A stretch of DNA of 32,736 nucleotides from Deltaproteobacteria bacterium (GTDB taxonomy: Bacteria > Myxococcota_A > UBA9160 > UBA4427): the NCBI GenBank assembly GCA_002709835.1, contig PAQX01000039.1, forward strand, positions 1-32,736. The letters run 5' to 3'. Numbering within the stretch: the stretch's first letter is position 1; every line of letters starts with the position of its first letter. Below the pieces are notes generated by a model. It searched no databases. It saw nothing but the letters and a program-made list of their open reading frames with translations, and was not told the DNA's origin. The translations under genes and the position numbers were made by a program. Below, one piece after another: positions 1 through 7,644 of the stretch.

Positions 1-56
1 CACCGGCTTCGACCCGCGATAAGGCGGTTGAGCGCGAACGAAGACACGATTTTCAT

Positions 57-132
57 GGGGCCGTAGCTCAGCTGGGAGAGCGTCGCGTTCGCAACGCGAA
101 GGTCGGCGGTTCGATCCCGCTCGGCTCCACCA
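57..132 (+). tRNA. tRNA-Ala (anticodon CGC)
   Basis: A complete 76-nt cloverleaf can be folded by eye. The acceptor stem pairs 57-63 with 122-128 and has one G-U pair. The D arm contains AGCTGGGA. The anticodon stem 83-87/95-99 encloses loop 88-94 with anticodon CGC at 90-92, which reads the Ala codon GCG. The T arm has loop TTCGATC. The discriminator base is A129 and CCA (130-132) is encoded. A strong hairpin follows immediately, so it is probably a single-gene transcript or the last gene of one. Confidence 0.97.
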
Positions 133-142
133 TTTCCAAGGA

Positions 143-184
143 AACGGACCCGCAGGCCTTTGAGCCCTGCGGGTCCGTTCGTTT
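143..184 (+). terminator. Rho-independent terminator of the tRNA-Ala gene
   Basis: A perfect 14-bp stem (143-156 with 166-179) encloses a 9-nt loop and is followed by a short T-rich tail, cgtttc. It lies 11 nt past the tRNA 3' end. The rest of the interval up to 314 shows nothing recognisable. Confidence 0.8.
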
Positions 185-314
185 CGGGAGTGGCCTGGGG
201 CAGAAGCGCGTCGCGGAGCCCATCGGGAAGCGCGGTTGAGCCTTTTGGATCGTGCGAAGGGGCATCCGATGCCTGCGTCGTCGTGGCCGCGGGACCCGTC
301 GAGGGAAGCGTTCG

Positions 315-1151
315 TCAGGCGAGCGCGTGGTGCGCGAGCGTGGCCAGGGCGCCAACGAAGAGGGCGCCGTCGACGGCGAGGTGGCCGTAGTGCTCGGTCG
401 CGCGAAAGCGCAGGAGCGTGGCGAGCTCGAAGACGGGAACCCACGCCAAGAGGCGCAGTGCCGGTGGAGCGAAGGCGCAGGCCGCGATCGCGAAGACGAG
501 GGCGCCGCGGGCGAGCGCGAGCGCCCGGAGCGGAGGGGCGGCCGCTTCGTCGTCGCGGAGATTCGAGGCGACGAGGTTGGCCCAGAAGGTCGGATAAAGG
601 ACGGCGACGAGAGCCAAGGCTTCGGTCGATGTCGCCTCCGGAGCAGCGAGCCAGGGGAGCCCGACGCACACGCCGGTCCATGCGATCGAAACGTAGACGC
701 TCTTCAGGACCGGGACGTGCTTGAAGCGGCGGTGGAGCAGGCCGAGGCCACCGAGGGCAGCGCAGAGAGCGAGGCTCTCCATGGAGCTGCCGAGGGCGGT
801 GATCGCGAGAACGAGCCCGGCAGAGGCGAGAGCGACGCGGAAGGCGGTGAGATTTCGCTCGAGGAACGCGGTTCTTCGCGGCGAGGTCTGGCGATCGCGG
901 TCGCGATCGCGAAGGCGGTCCACGGCATAGACGACGAAGGTTCCGGCGGCAGCGAGCGCGGCGATGCGACCGAGCTCGGCGGCGGCGAGAAGCCGGCCGA
1001 TGGCCAGGATCAGGGACGCGGCGACGGCGGCGGGGAGCCAGAACGAGAATGCCAGACCGTCGGCGAGCGAAGTCGTCTCGGGCGCGAGGTCGGAGTCTCC
1101 GGACGACACGGTCACGTGGATCTCGGGTTGGGGGTGGGGGGATGGCGTCAC
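315..1151 (-). CDS. UbiA-superfamily-like integral membrane protein
   Basis: A 278-aa protein, close to the usual length of UbiA prenyltransferases (about 290 aa). It is very hydrophobic, with about seven to eight likely membrane segments after a roughly 30-residue polar N-terminus. Residues 75-92 carry an aspartate series D78-x3-D82-x3-D86 followed by PRR. This resembles the first NDxxDxxxD diphosphate/Mg2+ motif of UbiA enzymes, with the leading Asn absent. A second polar loop, SNLRDDE, sits where the second DxxxD motif is expected but is imperfect. The start is GTG with only a weak ribosome site, so the exact N-terminus is uncertain. It is divergent from the dodecin operon. A prenyltransferase role for a quinone or lipid precursor is inference, and the altered motifs leave room for a non-catalytic relative. 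Confidence 0.6.
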   Translation of the reverse strand: MTPSPHPQPEIHVTVSSGDSDLAPETTSLADGLAFSFWLPAAVAASLILAIGRLLAAAELGRIAALAAAGTFVVYAVDRLRDRDRDRQTSPRRTAFLERNLTAFRVALASAGLVLAITALGSSMESLALCAALGGLGLLHRRFKHVPVLKSVYVSIAWTGVCVGLPWLAAPEATSTEALALVAVLYPTFWANLVASNLRDDEAAAPPLRALALARGALVFAIAACAFAPPALRLLAWVPVFELATLLRFRATEHYGHLAVDGALFVGALATLAHHALA

Positions 1152-1291
1152 CGGGAGTATGCCAGCGCGGAAGCGCGTCCCAAAGGCAACCGATCGTCTT
1201 GGTACGGTTCGAAAGCCCAGCGCATCGCGCCACGCGATCTACGTCTCCCGCGCTAGATTGTGCATCGAGCGGGCGAGCGGAGTCGGATCGA

Positions 1292-1513
1292 ATGTGGGTC
1301 AGCAAGATCAGCGAGATCATCGGGTCGAGCCCGGAGAGCTTCGAAGCGGCCGCGGCCGAGGTCGTCGCTCGCGCGAACCGTACGCTGCGGGGGATCACCG
1401 GGATCGAGGTGGTGGACAAGCGTGTGAAGATCGAGGGCGACGCGATCGCCGAATACCGCGTGCGTTTGCGTCTGTCGTTCGACGTCGCGCCTCGCAGCGA
1501 GTCCCACTGGTAG
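1292..1513 (+). CDS. dodecin family protein (first of a tandem pair)
   Basis: A 73-aa protein with the full dodecin pattern: an N-terminal strand, then xSPESFEAAAAEVVARANRT as the single helix, then LRGITGIEVVDKR and YRVRLRLSF as two strands. Dodecins assemble into hollow 12-mers that store flavin or other ligands in the cytoplasm. In flavin dodecins a Trp precedes the central strand (LRxxRWFEV) and a Gln lies in YQV. Here these positions are Gly and Arg, so flavin binding as in the archetype is doubtful. The mycobacterial calcium dodecin has similar substitutions. It is the first gene of an operon running to 4474, and the second dodecin starts 23 bp after its stop. A TAGATT -10-like box lies at 1254-1259. 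Confidence 0.88.
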   Translation: MWVSKISEIIGSSPESFEAAAAEVVARANRTLRGITGIEVVDKRVKIEGDAIAEYRVRLRLSFDVAPRSESHW

Positions 1514-1536
1514 CCGCGACCGAGGAACCGACTTCA

Positions 1537-1764
1537 ATGGCCATTGCTTCCGTCTCCACGATCACGAGCGCCTCGCCCAACAGCTGGCAGGAAGCCGCCG
1601 AGCTGGGCCTCGAGCGCGCGCGACAGACGTTGCGGGGCATCACGGGGATGAAAATCGTCGAGGAGAAGGCCATGGTCGAAGACGGCGAGATCGTCGAATA
1701 CCGGGTCACGCTTCAGGTGATCTTCCTGCTCGAGGAGACCGAAGTCGACGGGTCCGGTGGATAG
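1537..1764 (+). CDS. dodecin family protein (second of a tandem pair)
   Basis: A 75-aa paralogue of the preceding gene. It shares LRGITG and the EYRV strand but has diverged elsewhere (for example SPNSWQEAAELGLERARQT in the helix) and carries an acidic C-terminal tail, LLEETEVDGSGG. As in its neighbour, the flavin-stacking Trp position is Gly and the Gln position is Arg. The two could form separate or mixed 12-mers, which the sequence cannot decide. Its stop lies 5 bp inside the next gene if that gene begins at GTG 1757, which implies translational coupling. Confidence 0.88.
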   Translation: MAIASVSTITSASPNSWQEAAELGLERARQTLRGITGMKIVEEKAMVEDGEIVEYRVTLQVIFLLEETEVDGSGG

Positions 1765-2800
1765 GGTGGCGGCCTTCGAATCGACGTCCGCACCCGTGCC
1801 GGCCATCGTGACCGCCGGCGACAGCGGTGCCGCGAAGGCGGTCTACGGCAAGAGCAAGGTCTACCTCGAGGTCGAGGATTTACCGCTGGTCGCCCACGTC
1901 GTCCGCGTCCTCCAGGACTGCCCGGAGATCTCTGCGGTCTGGGTCGTCGGCGATCCGGGTCGGCTCGAGGCCGCGCTGAGCGGCGGATTGTTCCGGGACG
2001 GTCTGTGCAAGCCGCTCTACCTCGTCGAGCAACAGCGCGATCTGATCGCGAACTGCTGGGAGACCTATCGCCGGATCCTCGCGGACGACCCCACGAAAGG
2101 GCACGACCCCGAGAGCGAAGCCGACAAGGACCAGGAGGTGCTCTTTCTCTCGGGTGATCTGCCCCTCGCGACGCCCCAGGAGATCTCCTCCTTCATCCAA
2201 CAGGCGCGGGTCCAGGGGGACGACCACGTCCTCGGCCTCTGCCCGGCCGAGTCCCTCGACATCTATCGACCGAAGAGCGAAGGCGAGACCGGGATCACGG
2301 TTGCGTACTTCAACCTGAGAGACGGTCGCTTCCGCCAGAACAACCTCCACTATGCGCGCCCGGGGCGGATCGGCCGTCGCGAGCGCCTCGAAGAGATGTA
2401 CGAGATGCGCCATCAGCGGCGCTTCTGGAACATGTTCACGCTGACGCTGCGGCTCCTGCTCGACCGGGTGGGTGGGCTCAAGATCGCTTTCCTGTTCGGA
2501 ATGATGCACATGGCCGGCGTAGCCGACCGGAACGGCCATCCGAGATTGGCGCGGGTCCTCGCGCATTGGGTGACGCTCGACATCAATCGGACGACGATCT
2601 GCAAGCTGCTCGACACGCGCTTCTCGTTCGCCGTGACCGAGAGCGTGGGGCCGGCGCTCGATGTCGACACGGAAGAGGAATACGACGCGATCTGCGAGAA
2701 GTACGCCGAGTGGATGGCGGAGCAGCGCGAACGAAGCGAAAGGCTCCACGGGCCGATTCCGCCGCGGATCGCGGCGACACAGGGAGAATCCGGTGTCTGA
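1757..2800 (+). CDS. MobA-like nucleotidyltransferase family protein
   Basis: A 347-aa protein with an N-terminal NTP-transferase (GT-A/MobA-like) fold. The usual AGGxGTRM nucleotide loop is replaced by AGDSGAAKAVYGKSK, followed by the expected VYLEVEDLPLVAHVVRVL. FLSGDLPLATPQEI at about residues 130-143 matches the metal-binding GDxPL strand of this superfamily. The C-terminal part has a hydrophobic stretch, GLKIAFLFGMMHMAG (residues about 240-254), that may lie against a membrane. It ends with SVGPALDVDTEEEYDA, typical of molybdopterin-nucleotide and sugar nucleotidyltransferases. The substrate cannot be told. The start is GTG 1757 (overlapping the dodecin stop) or GTG 1766. Its stop overlaps the ygfZ start, so it belongs to the same operon. 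Confidence 0.75.
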   Translation: MDRVAAFESTSAPVPAIVTAGDSGAAKAVYGKSKVYLEVEDLPLVAHVVRVLQDCPEISAVWVVGDPGRLEAALSGGLFRDGLCKPLYLVEQQRDLIANCWETYRRILADDPTKGHDPESEADKDQEVLFLSGDLPLATPQEISSFIQQARVQGDDHVLGLCPAESLDIYRPKSEGETGITVAYFNLRDGRFRQNNLHYARPGRIGRRERLEEMYEMRHQRRFWNMFTLTLRLLLDRVGGLKIAFLFGMMHMAGVADRNGHPRLARVLAHWVTLDINRTTICKLLDTRFSFAVTESVGPALDVDTEEEYDAICEKYAEWMAEQRERSERLHGPIPPRIAATQGESGV

Positions 2801-3791
2801 GAACGAAGCGATCACCGCCGCCCGCGAGCACGCCGCGCTCTTCGACATGACGGGTCTTCGCGGGTTGGTCGAGGTCACCGGTGAGGATCGTGTCCGCTGG
2901 CTCGACGGCATGATCTCCGGCGATGTGAACCATCTGGAAGAATCCGGTGACGGCGCGGGTTGCTACGCCACGCTGCTCACGAATCGTGGCGCGATCATCG
3001 CGGACCTCCACGTCGCGAAGCGGGGCGAGTGCTTCGTCCTGGAGAGCCTCGCGAGCGAGATCCCGCGCATCGTCGAAGCCCTCGACCGCCTCCTCATCGC
3101 CGACGACGTGACGCTCACCGATCGGAGCGGCGAATCCGTCACGCTCGGCCTCGAGGGCCGCGCTGCTCGCGAGATCCTGGCATCGGCCGCGGGTGACGAC
3201 GTTCCCGCACCCGAACAGTGGGGCGCTCTTCGCGTCGGTGGGGCCGACGTCGAAGTCGGCGCGTTCGGATGGAGCGGGGAGCCTGCCTATCAGCTTCGCG
3301 TCGCGGAGACCGACCGCGCCGCCGTCGAAGCGGCGCTCGACGCCGCGGCGGGCGGGACGCTCGCCCGTGGCGACGAAGCCGCGCTCGAGATCCTGCGAAT
3401 CGAAGCCGGCGTCCCCGCCCTCGGGCGTGAGCTGGACGAAGAAGTGCTCCCGCCGGAAGCTCGCCTCGAGCGGGCGATCGCGACGGACAAGGGGTGTTAT
3501 GTGGGCCAGGAGATCGTGGCGCGGCTGCGCGCGCGAGGGCAGGTGAATCATCTGCTCGTTGGTCTCGATCTCGACGTGGCCGAAGCGCCCGTGGAAGGAA
3601 CCGAACTGACCGGCGGTGAGCGCAAGACCGGCGAGCTCACGAGCGTCGCGATCTCGCCCCGCGCAGGGACGATCGCCCTCGGCTACGTGCGACGGGAGCA
3701 CGCGGAGCCCGGGACCGAGTTGACCCTCGACGGGGGTCGCGCTCGCGTGGTCGCGCTGCCCTTCGTTCCAGTGGGGGAGTCGACCGCTTGA
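2793..3791 (+). CDS. ygfZ: folate-binding protein YgfZ (GcvT-like)
   Basis: A 332-aa member of the YgfZ/GcvT family. These proteins bind tetrahydrofolate and help build or repair certain Fe-S clusters (for example in MiaB). The diagnostic motif KGCYVGQE is at residues 233-240 with the key Cys235, followed by IVARLRARGQVN. The N-terminal GcvT-like domain begins with LVEVTGEDRVRWLDGMISGDV. The GTG start is preceded by AGGGAGA at suitable spacing and overlaps the previous stop by 8 bp, while longer in-frame readings run into the upstream gene. The stop overlaps the next start (TTGA). Its place after two dodecins and a nucleotidyltransferase gives no obvious Fe-S partner. Confidence 0.93.
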   Translation: MSENEAITAAREHAALFDMTGLRGLVEVTGEDRVRWLDGMISGDVNHLEESGDGAGCYATLLTNRGAIIADLHVAKRGECFVLESLASEIPRIVEALDRLLIADDVTLTDRSGESVTLGLEGRAAREILASAAGDDVPAPEQWGALRVGGADVEVGAFGWSGEPAYQLRVAETDRAAVEAALDAAAGGTLARGDEAALEILRIEAGVPALGRELDEEVLPPEARLERAIATDKGCYVGQEIVARLRARGQVNHLLVGLDLDVAEAPVEGTELTGGERKTGELTSVAISPRAGTIALGYVRREHAEPGTELTLDGGRARVVALPFVPVGESTA

Positions 3792-4474
3792 GTCGAGGTT
3801 GGCTGATCGTCTTCGCCAAGGCGCCGCGTCCGGGCCTCGTGAAGACGCGGATGTCTCCGCCGCTGAGCCTCGATCAGGCGACCGGGCTCTACGAAGCGAT
3901 GCTCGCCGACGTACTGCAGGCGAGCGCGCGATTCGCCGCTGAATTCGATCTCGAGCCCGTGCTGGCGTTTCATCCACCGGATGCCGTGGGTGAGATGCTC
4001 GGTCGGGCACCGAGCGTCTTTCGACTCCAGATCCAGAAAGGTCTGGGGCTCGCGGAGAGAATGGCGAACGCGTTCGCAGAGGCCTCCGCCGGGGGGGCTC
4101 CTTTCGCGCTGCTGCGTGGAAGCGACAGCCCTGGGCTTGAAGCTGCCCATATTGAGGCTGCAACCCTACAACTTTTGCAGGGTGCGGACGTCGTTCTCAC
4201 TCCCGACAGAGGGGGTGGCTACGCGATGGTCGGACAGCGTTCGGCTGATGCCCGGATCTTCGACGTCCCCATGTCGACCCACGACATGCTCGATCGGACC
4301 GTCGCGCTCTGTCACGACCTGGGCCTCGCCGTCGAACAGACGAAACCGACCTTCGATCTCGATCAAATCGAGGACCTCCGCCTGGTCGATCGTCTGCCGG
4401 AAGAAGGATCGTCGGACCTTTGTCCACGCACAGTCGAAACAATTGCGGAACTCCGAAAACGGAGTGTGCTATAG
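3788..4474 (+). CDS. TIGR04282/DUF2064 family glycosyltransferase
   Basis: A 228-aa GT-A fold protein of the TIGR04282 (DUF2064) family, some members of which are annotated in arsenosugar biosynthesis. Visible signatures are the N-terminal nucleotide loop FAKAPRPGLVKTRM (residues 9-22), the metal-binding strand LLRGSDSPGLEAAHIEAA, and PDRGGGYAMVG. It begins at TTG, coupled to ygfZ by a 4-bp overlap. No radical-SAM or ArsM gene is adjacent, so an arsenosugar role is not supported here. It is the last gene of the operon, and its end overlaps a candidate promoter for the following region. No hairpin terminator with a T tract follows. Confidence 0.88.
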   Translation: MSRGWLIVFAKAPRPGLVKTRMSPPLSLDQATGLYEAMLADVLQASARFAAEFDLEPVLAFHPPDAVGEMLGRAPSVFRLQIQKGLGLAERMANAFAEASAGGAPFALLRGSDSPGLEAAHIEAATLQLLQGADVVLTPDRGGGYAMVGQRSADARIFDVPMSTHDMLDRTVALCHDLGLAVEQTKPTFDLDQIEDLRLVDRLPEEGSSDLCPRTVETIAELRKRSVL

Positions 4475-4475
4475 A
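4450..4475 (+). promoter_or_regulatory. candidate extended -10 promoter with an inverted repeat
   Basis: TGCTATAGA (4467-4475) fits an extended -10 element, and just upstream is the 6-bp inverted repeat actccg-aaaa-cggagt (4450-4465). There is no good -35 at 16-18 bp (TTGCGG is 21 bp away). It overlaps the stop of the upstream gene and would drive the interval to 5098. The rest of 4476-4910 holds only a possible 20-codon ORF and a small hairpin at 4719-4734. Confidence 0.35.
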
Positions 4476-4647
4476 TCACCCCCATCGGCGGACTCCGTCG
4501 TACCCCCCGGCAAACGAGTGGACCGATAGCCAACGCAGCGGACGTCGAAGTCGACGACGAAGCAGGCGCAGCGTCCAGAAAAGCCCACCGGATCCCGAGC
4601 AAGGCGCGCCCACCCCGAACGCGCGCCAAACGCTGACGAGGAACCGA

Positions 4648-4710
4648 ATGCAAACGACCCCCCGTCGGAGCATGTGGCGAGCTTGGGTTACGAGCTTCAC
4701 CAGGAAGTGA
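4648..4710 (+). CDS. possible 20-aa leader peptide
   Basis: A 21-codon ORF encodes MQTTPRRSMWRAWVTSFTRK. It has a good ribosome site, GAGGA, 5 nt before the ATG. A 6-bp hairpin (4719-4724 with 4729-4734, loop tctt) lies 8 nt after the stop. It is rich in Arg and Trp and not hydrophobic. It sits in a 620-bp interval with no other gene, between the glycosyltransferase and the porin. I do not recognise it. It lies upstream of the predicted sigma-54 start for the porin, so it would be read only from a more distant promoter. It may be a chance ORF. Confidence 0.22.
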   Translation: MQTTPRRSMWRAWVTSFTRK

Positions 4711-4910
4711 ACGATCGACGGCCGTCTTCGGCCGAAGCGTGCTCGCGTGGGCGTGTGCGGATCGGTGTGCTGCGCCGCGACCTGCTCACCTGCCTCGCGG
4801 ACGCGCAGGCGATGGCGTCCGATCGGGCAACGATCCACTCGGCGGGGAACCCTGACGTCGCGTCGCGCCGCCAGAAGGGGGTCCCGCGAGATCCGCGTGT
4901 CGATTCCTCT

Positions 4911-4926
4911 CGGCACGACACTTGCT
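4911..4926 (+). promoter_or_regulatory. sigma-54 (-24/-12) promoter of the porin gene
   Basis: CGGCACGACACTTGCT differs from the sigma-54 consensus YTGGCACGRNNNTTGCW only in the T before GG. GG (4912-4913) and GC (4924-4925) are separated by exactly 10 nt. The predicted start is 4937, which is the first base of the hairpin array, giving a 162-nt leader. This promoter class needs an AAA+ enhancer-binding protein, and none is encoded in the window. I could not identify a clear NtrC-type site upstream. Confidence 0.72.
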
Positions 4927-4936
4927 CTTCCGATTC

Positions 4937-5046
4937 GGGACGGATGCGTCCCACACAGATTTCCTCCGTGTCCGCGGACACGGAGTCACGGGGCCGTTCG
5001 CCCCGCACGATTCCCTCGGTGCCGGAGAGGGGGCCCGATTTTCGGG
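4937..5046 (+). other. structured 5' leader of the porin mRNA (five hairpins)
   Basis: Five consecutive hairpins can be drawn. 4937-4952 has a 6-bp stem (gggacg/cgtccc, loop gatg). 4964-4985 is a perfect 22-bp palindrome. 4989-5005 has a 6-bp stem (cggggc/gccccg). 5013-5031 has a 5-bp stem (ccctc/gaggg). 5034-5046 has a 5-bp stem (cccga/tcggg). None is followed by a full T tract, so they do not look like a simple terminator. They end about 40 nt before the AGGAGA ribosome site at 5085-5090. The array starts exactly at the predicted sigma-54 start. It could be an mRNA-stabilising or regulatory leader, or a processed small RNA. It matches no riboswitch that I recognise. Confidence 0.5.
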
Positions 5047-5098
5047 ACCTCGCACGGTTCGAGTGGAGAGTCCGACAACCTAGTAGGAGAGATTCCAA

Positions 5099-6391
5099 AT
5101 GCGTTCCAATTTGATCACCGTCGTTACGGCGGTCGCGAGCATCGTGCTCACGGCTGGCGTGGCTACCGCCGACCAGGTCCAGGAGCAGCTCATGCTCATG
5201 GAGCAGCGAATGGCGGAGATGGAGGATCGTCTCCAAGCGACCTCCGATGAGCTTGCGGCTGCGCAGGCGACCGTCGTCGAGCAGAAGGACCTGCTCATCG
5301 ACTCGGGCCTCTACGAGGACGAAGGCCTTCGCTCCGGTGCGGGCGGCTTCTTCGAGTCCGTCGACATCTCCGGCGTCGCGGCGGCCAGCTATAACCACCG
5401 CGTCATCGAAGGCGAAGAGGCCACGGGCGGCAACCCGCTCTTCAAGACCCCGAACGCCAATACCTTCCAGCTCGACCAGATCTGGATGATCGTCGACAAG
5501 GCGCCGACGGAAGACAGCCGCGGCGGCTTCCACGCGGAGTTCGTCGCCGGTACTTCGGCAAATAGCCAGATCGGTGGCTTGAATAACGATGGCACCGTCG
5601 GCATCTACTCGGCCTACGCGAGCTACCTCGCCCCGGTGGGTAACGGTGTCCAGATCGACCTCGGTCAGATCCCGACGCCGCTCGGCGCCGAAGTCGTCCA
5701 GACCAACGGCAACTACTTCATCACCCAGGGCGCCGTCTTCGGCCTCCAGCCGGTGGTTCACACGGGTGTCGCGTTCACGACGCAGCTCACTGATTCGCTC
5801 GGCTTCACCGGCGGTATCGTGAACGACGTCTACAGCGACACCGGCTTCTCGGGCGACAACGACAAGGCCTACTACGGCCAGTTCCAGTACTCGGGCGATA
5901 CGTTCGGCCTGAACGTCGGCGGCATCATCGGTGATGCTGATGCCGGCGAGTGCGGAGTCGCCGGAGTTGGCAACAACGCTGAATGTCGCGTGTCCCTGGT
6001 GGACGTCGTGCTTTCGGCGGATCCGACGGACAACCTGAGCATCTGGGTCAACTACGACTGGAAGCACTCCAACGGCGCCTCGAACGCCAATAATGGCGAT
6101 GCGCACGGCATCTCCGGTGCCGGTCGTCTGGCTCTCAGCGACGACATGGGCATCTCGAGCCGCGTGGAGTACATCTGGACCGAGGATACTCTGGCGGGTG
6201 CCGCTGACGACTCTGAGCTCCTGACCGTGACCGGTACGATCGACAAGACCCTCGCCGAGGGCCTCGTCGGACGGCTCGAGCTCCGCTACGACACGGCCAT
6301 CGAAGGCAACGGCTTCGCGGCTCGTGGCGACGCGGTCGGCACGAACAACGACTCGCTCGTTGCGCTCTGGCAGATGTACTACGAGTTCTGA
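5099..6391 (+). CDS. outer-membrane beta-barrel porin (OmpL/BBP2-like)
   Basis: A 430-aa exported protein. Residues 1-24 form a signal peptide ending ATA before Asp25. Residues 25-65 form a predicted coiled coil (QLMLMEQRMAEMEDRLQATS), as in trimeric porins with a periplasmic stalk. The rest alternates polar and hydrophobic residues in beta-strand fashion, with motifs such as DLGQIPTPLGAEVVQT and HTGVAF typical of the putative beta-barrel porin-2 family (PF07642). It ends in MYYEF, the C-terminal aromatic signature of outer-membrane barrels. The ribosome site AGGAGA is well placed. The gene stands alone between a structured leader and a complex 3' hairpin region and is preceded by a sigma-54 promoter, so regulation by nitrogen or another sigma-54 signal is inferred. 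The transported solute is unknown. Confidence 0.88.
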   Translation: MRSNLITVVTAVASIVLTAGVATADQVQEQLMLMEQRMAEMEDRLQATSDELAAAQATVVEQKDLLIDSGLYEDEGLRSGAGGFFESVDISGVAAASYNHRVIEGEEATGGNPLFKTPNANTFQLDQIWMIVDKAPTEDSRGGFHAEFVAGTSANSQIGGLNNDGTVGIYSAYASYLAPVGNGVQIDLGQIPTPLGAEVVQTNGNYFITQGAVFGLQPVVHTGVAFTTQLTDSLGFTGGIVNDVYSDTGFSGDNDKAYYGQFQYSGDTFGLNVGGIIGDADAGECGVAGVGNNAECRVSLVDVVLSADPTDNLSIWVNYDWKHSNGASNANNGDAHGISGAGRLALSDDMGISSRVEYIWTEDTLAGAADDSELLTVTGTIDKTLAEGLVGRLELRYDTAIEGNGFAARGDAVGTNNDSLVALWQMYYEF

Positions 6392-6401
6392 TGCCTGAGT
6401 A

Positions 6402-6462
6402 GTTGGACTCTCCGCCGACCTACGCGGGTTGCCGCGTAGGTCGGCTGTCCAACGAGTCCAAC
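6402..6462 (+). repeat. nested inverted repeats after the porin gene
   Basis: A perfect 14-bp stem with a 4-nt loop (6414-6427 with 6432-6445) sits inside an outer 9-bp stem (gttggactc at 6402-6410 with gagtccaac at 6454-6462). A second tccaac copy at 6448-6453 allows an alternative pairing with 6402-6407. There is no T tract here. It is probably a 3' mRNA-stabilising structure or part of a compound terminator. Confidence 0.7.
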
Positions 6463-6465
6463 AAG

Positions 6466-6501
6466 AAGGGCGCGACCTCCCGTATGGGACGTCGCGCCCT
6501 T
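6466..6501. terminator. terminator between the porin and the Fis-like gene
   Basis: A perfect 11-bp stem, aagggcgcgac (6466-6476) with gtcgcgccctt (6491-6501), has a 14-nt loop. The T-rich tail (ttctcgttt) follows on the + strand. It lies between convergent genes and could also act on the minus-strand Fis-like transcript. Confidence 0.72.
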
Positions 6502-6557
6502 TCTCGTTTCGGCGTCGATCGCCGAAGCGATGCTGCGCGTGAAGTCGGGATGGCGCC

Positions 6558-6851
6558 TCAACTGCCAACGCGCCAGGTGGCGCTGATCCCGAGCTTGTCC
6601 ATCTTGGCGTAGAGCGTGCGCCGACCGATTCCAAGCGTTCGGGCCGCCGCGGAGCGGTTGCCTCGACATTCCTTCAGGGCCTGGGTGATCCGGTAGGCTT
6701 CGGCGAGGTCGAGCCACTCACGCAGCGTCTTCTTGCTGCTCACTCCGTTCCGCGCTTGCGTTTCGGGGCTGCTCGCCGACCGGACGAAGCGCGTGAACTC
6801 TTCGAGGTGGTCCATTTCGTTCGGGGCCATGGCAGTAGGGTCGAGGTCCAT
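6558..6851 (-). CDS. Fis-family DNA-binding protein (stand-alone HTH)
   Basis: A 97-aa protein, about the size of Escherichia coli Fis (98 aa). A loosely structured N-terminus (residues 1-42) is followed by the Fis/NtrC-type C-terminal HTH (HTH_8, PF02954) at residues 50-89: EAYRITQALKECRGNRSAAA, then RTLGIGRRTLYAKMDKLGI. It lacks the AAA+ domain of NtrC-type activators, so it could bind DNA but could not itself open a sigma-54 complex. The chosen ATG has an AAAGG ribosome site. The reading frame stays open far upstream, but that part shows no family resemblance. It has its own sigma-54 promoter and is divergent from glnB. It could be a genuine Fis-like architectural protein or an NtrC-derived fragment adapted as a regulator. 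Confidence 0.8.
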   Translation of the reverse strand: MDLDPTAMAPNEMDHLEEFTRFVRSASSPETQARNGVSSKKTLREWLDLAEAYRITQALKECRGNRSAAARTLGIGRRTLYAKMDKLGISATWRVGS

Positions 6852-6908
6852 CGTGAGCCTTTCGGTCGGTCCGTTCGGGGATTCGGGGGGGCGGGTCTTC
6901 GCTGGTGA

Positions 6909-7631
<723 letters not shown>

Positions 7632-7644
7632 CGTGCGGGCACGG

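Noticed and set aside
2..22. Possible C-terminal codons of an upstream gene (TGFDPR then stop).
   Set aside because: Only six codons are visible and other frames are also open, so nothing supports a real gene end.
57..132. tRNA-Ala 3' end as an integration site of a mobile element.
   Set aside because: No integrase, no repeated tRNA 3' segment and no mobile genes follow. The next genes look chromosomal.
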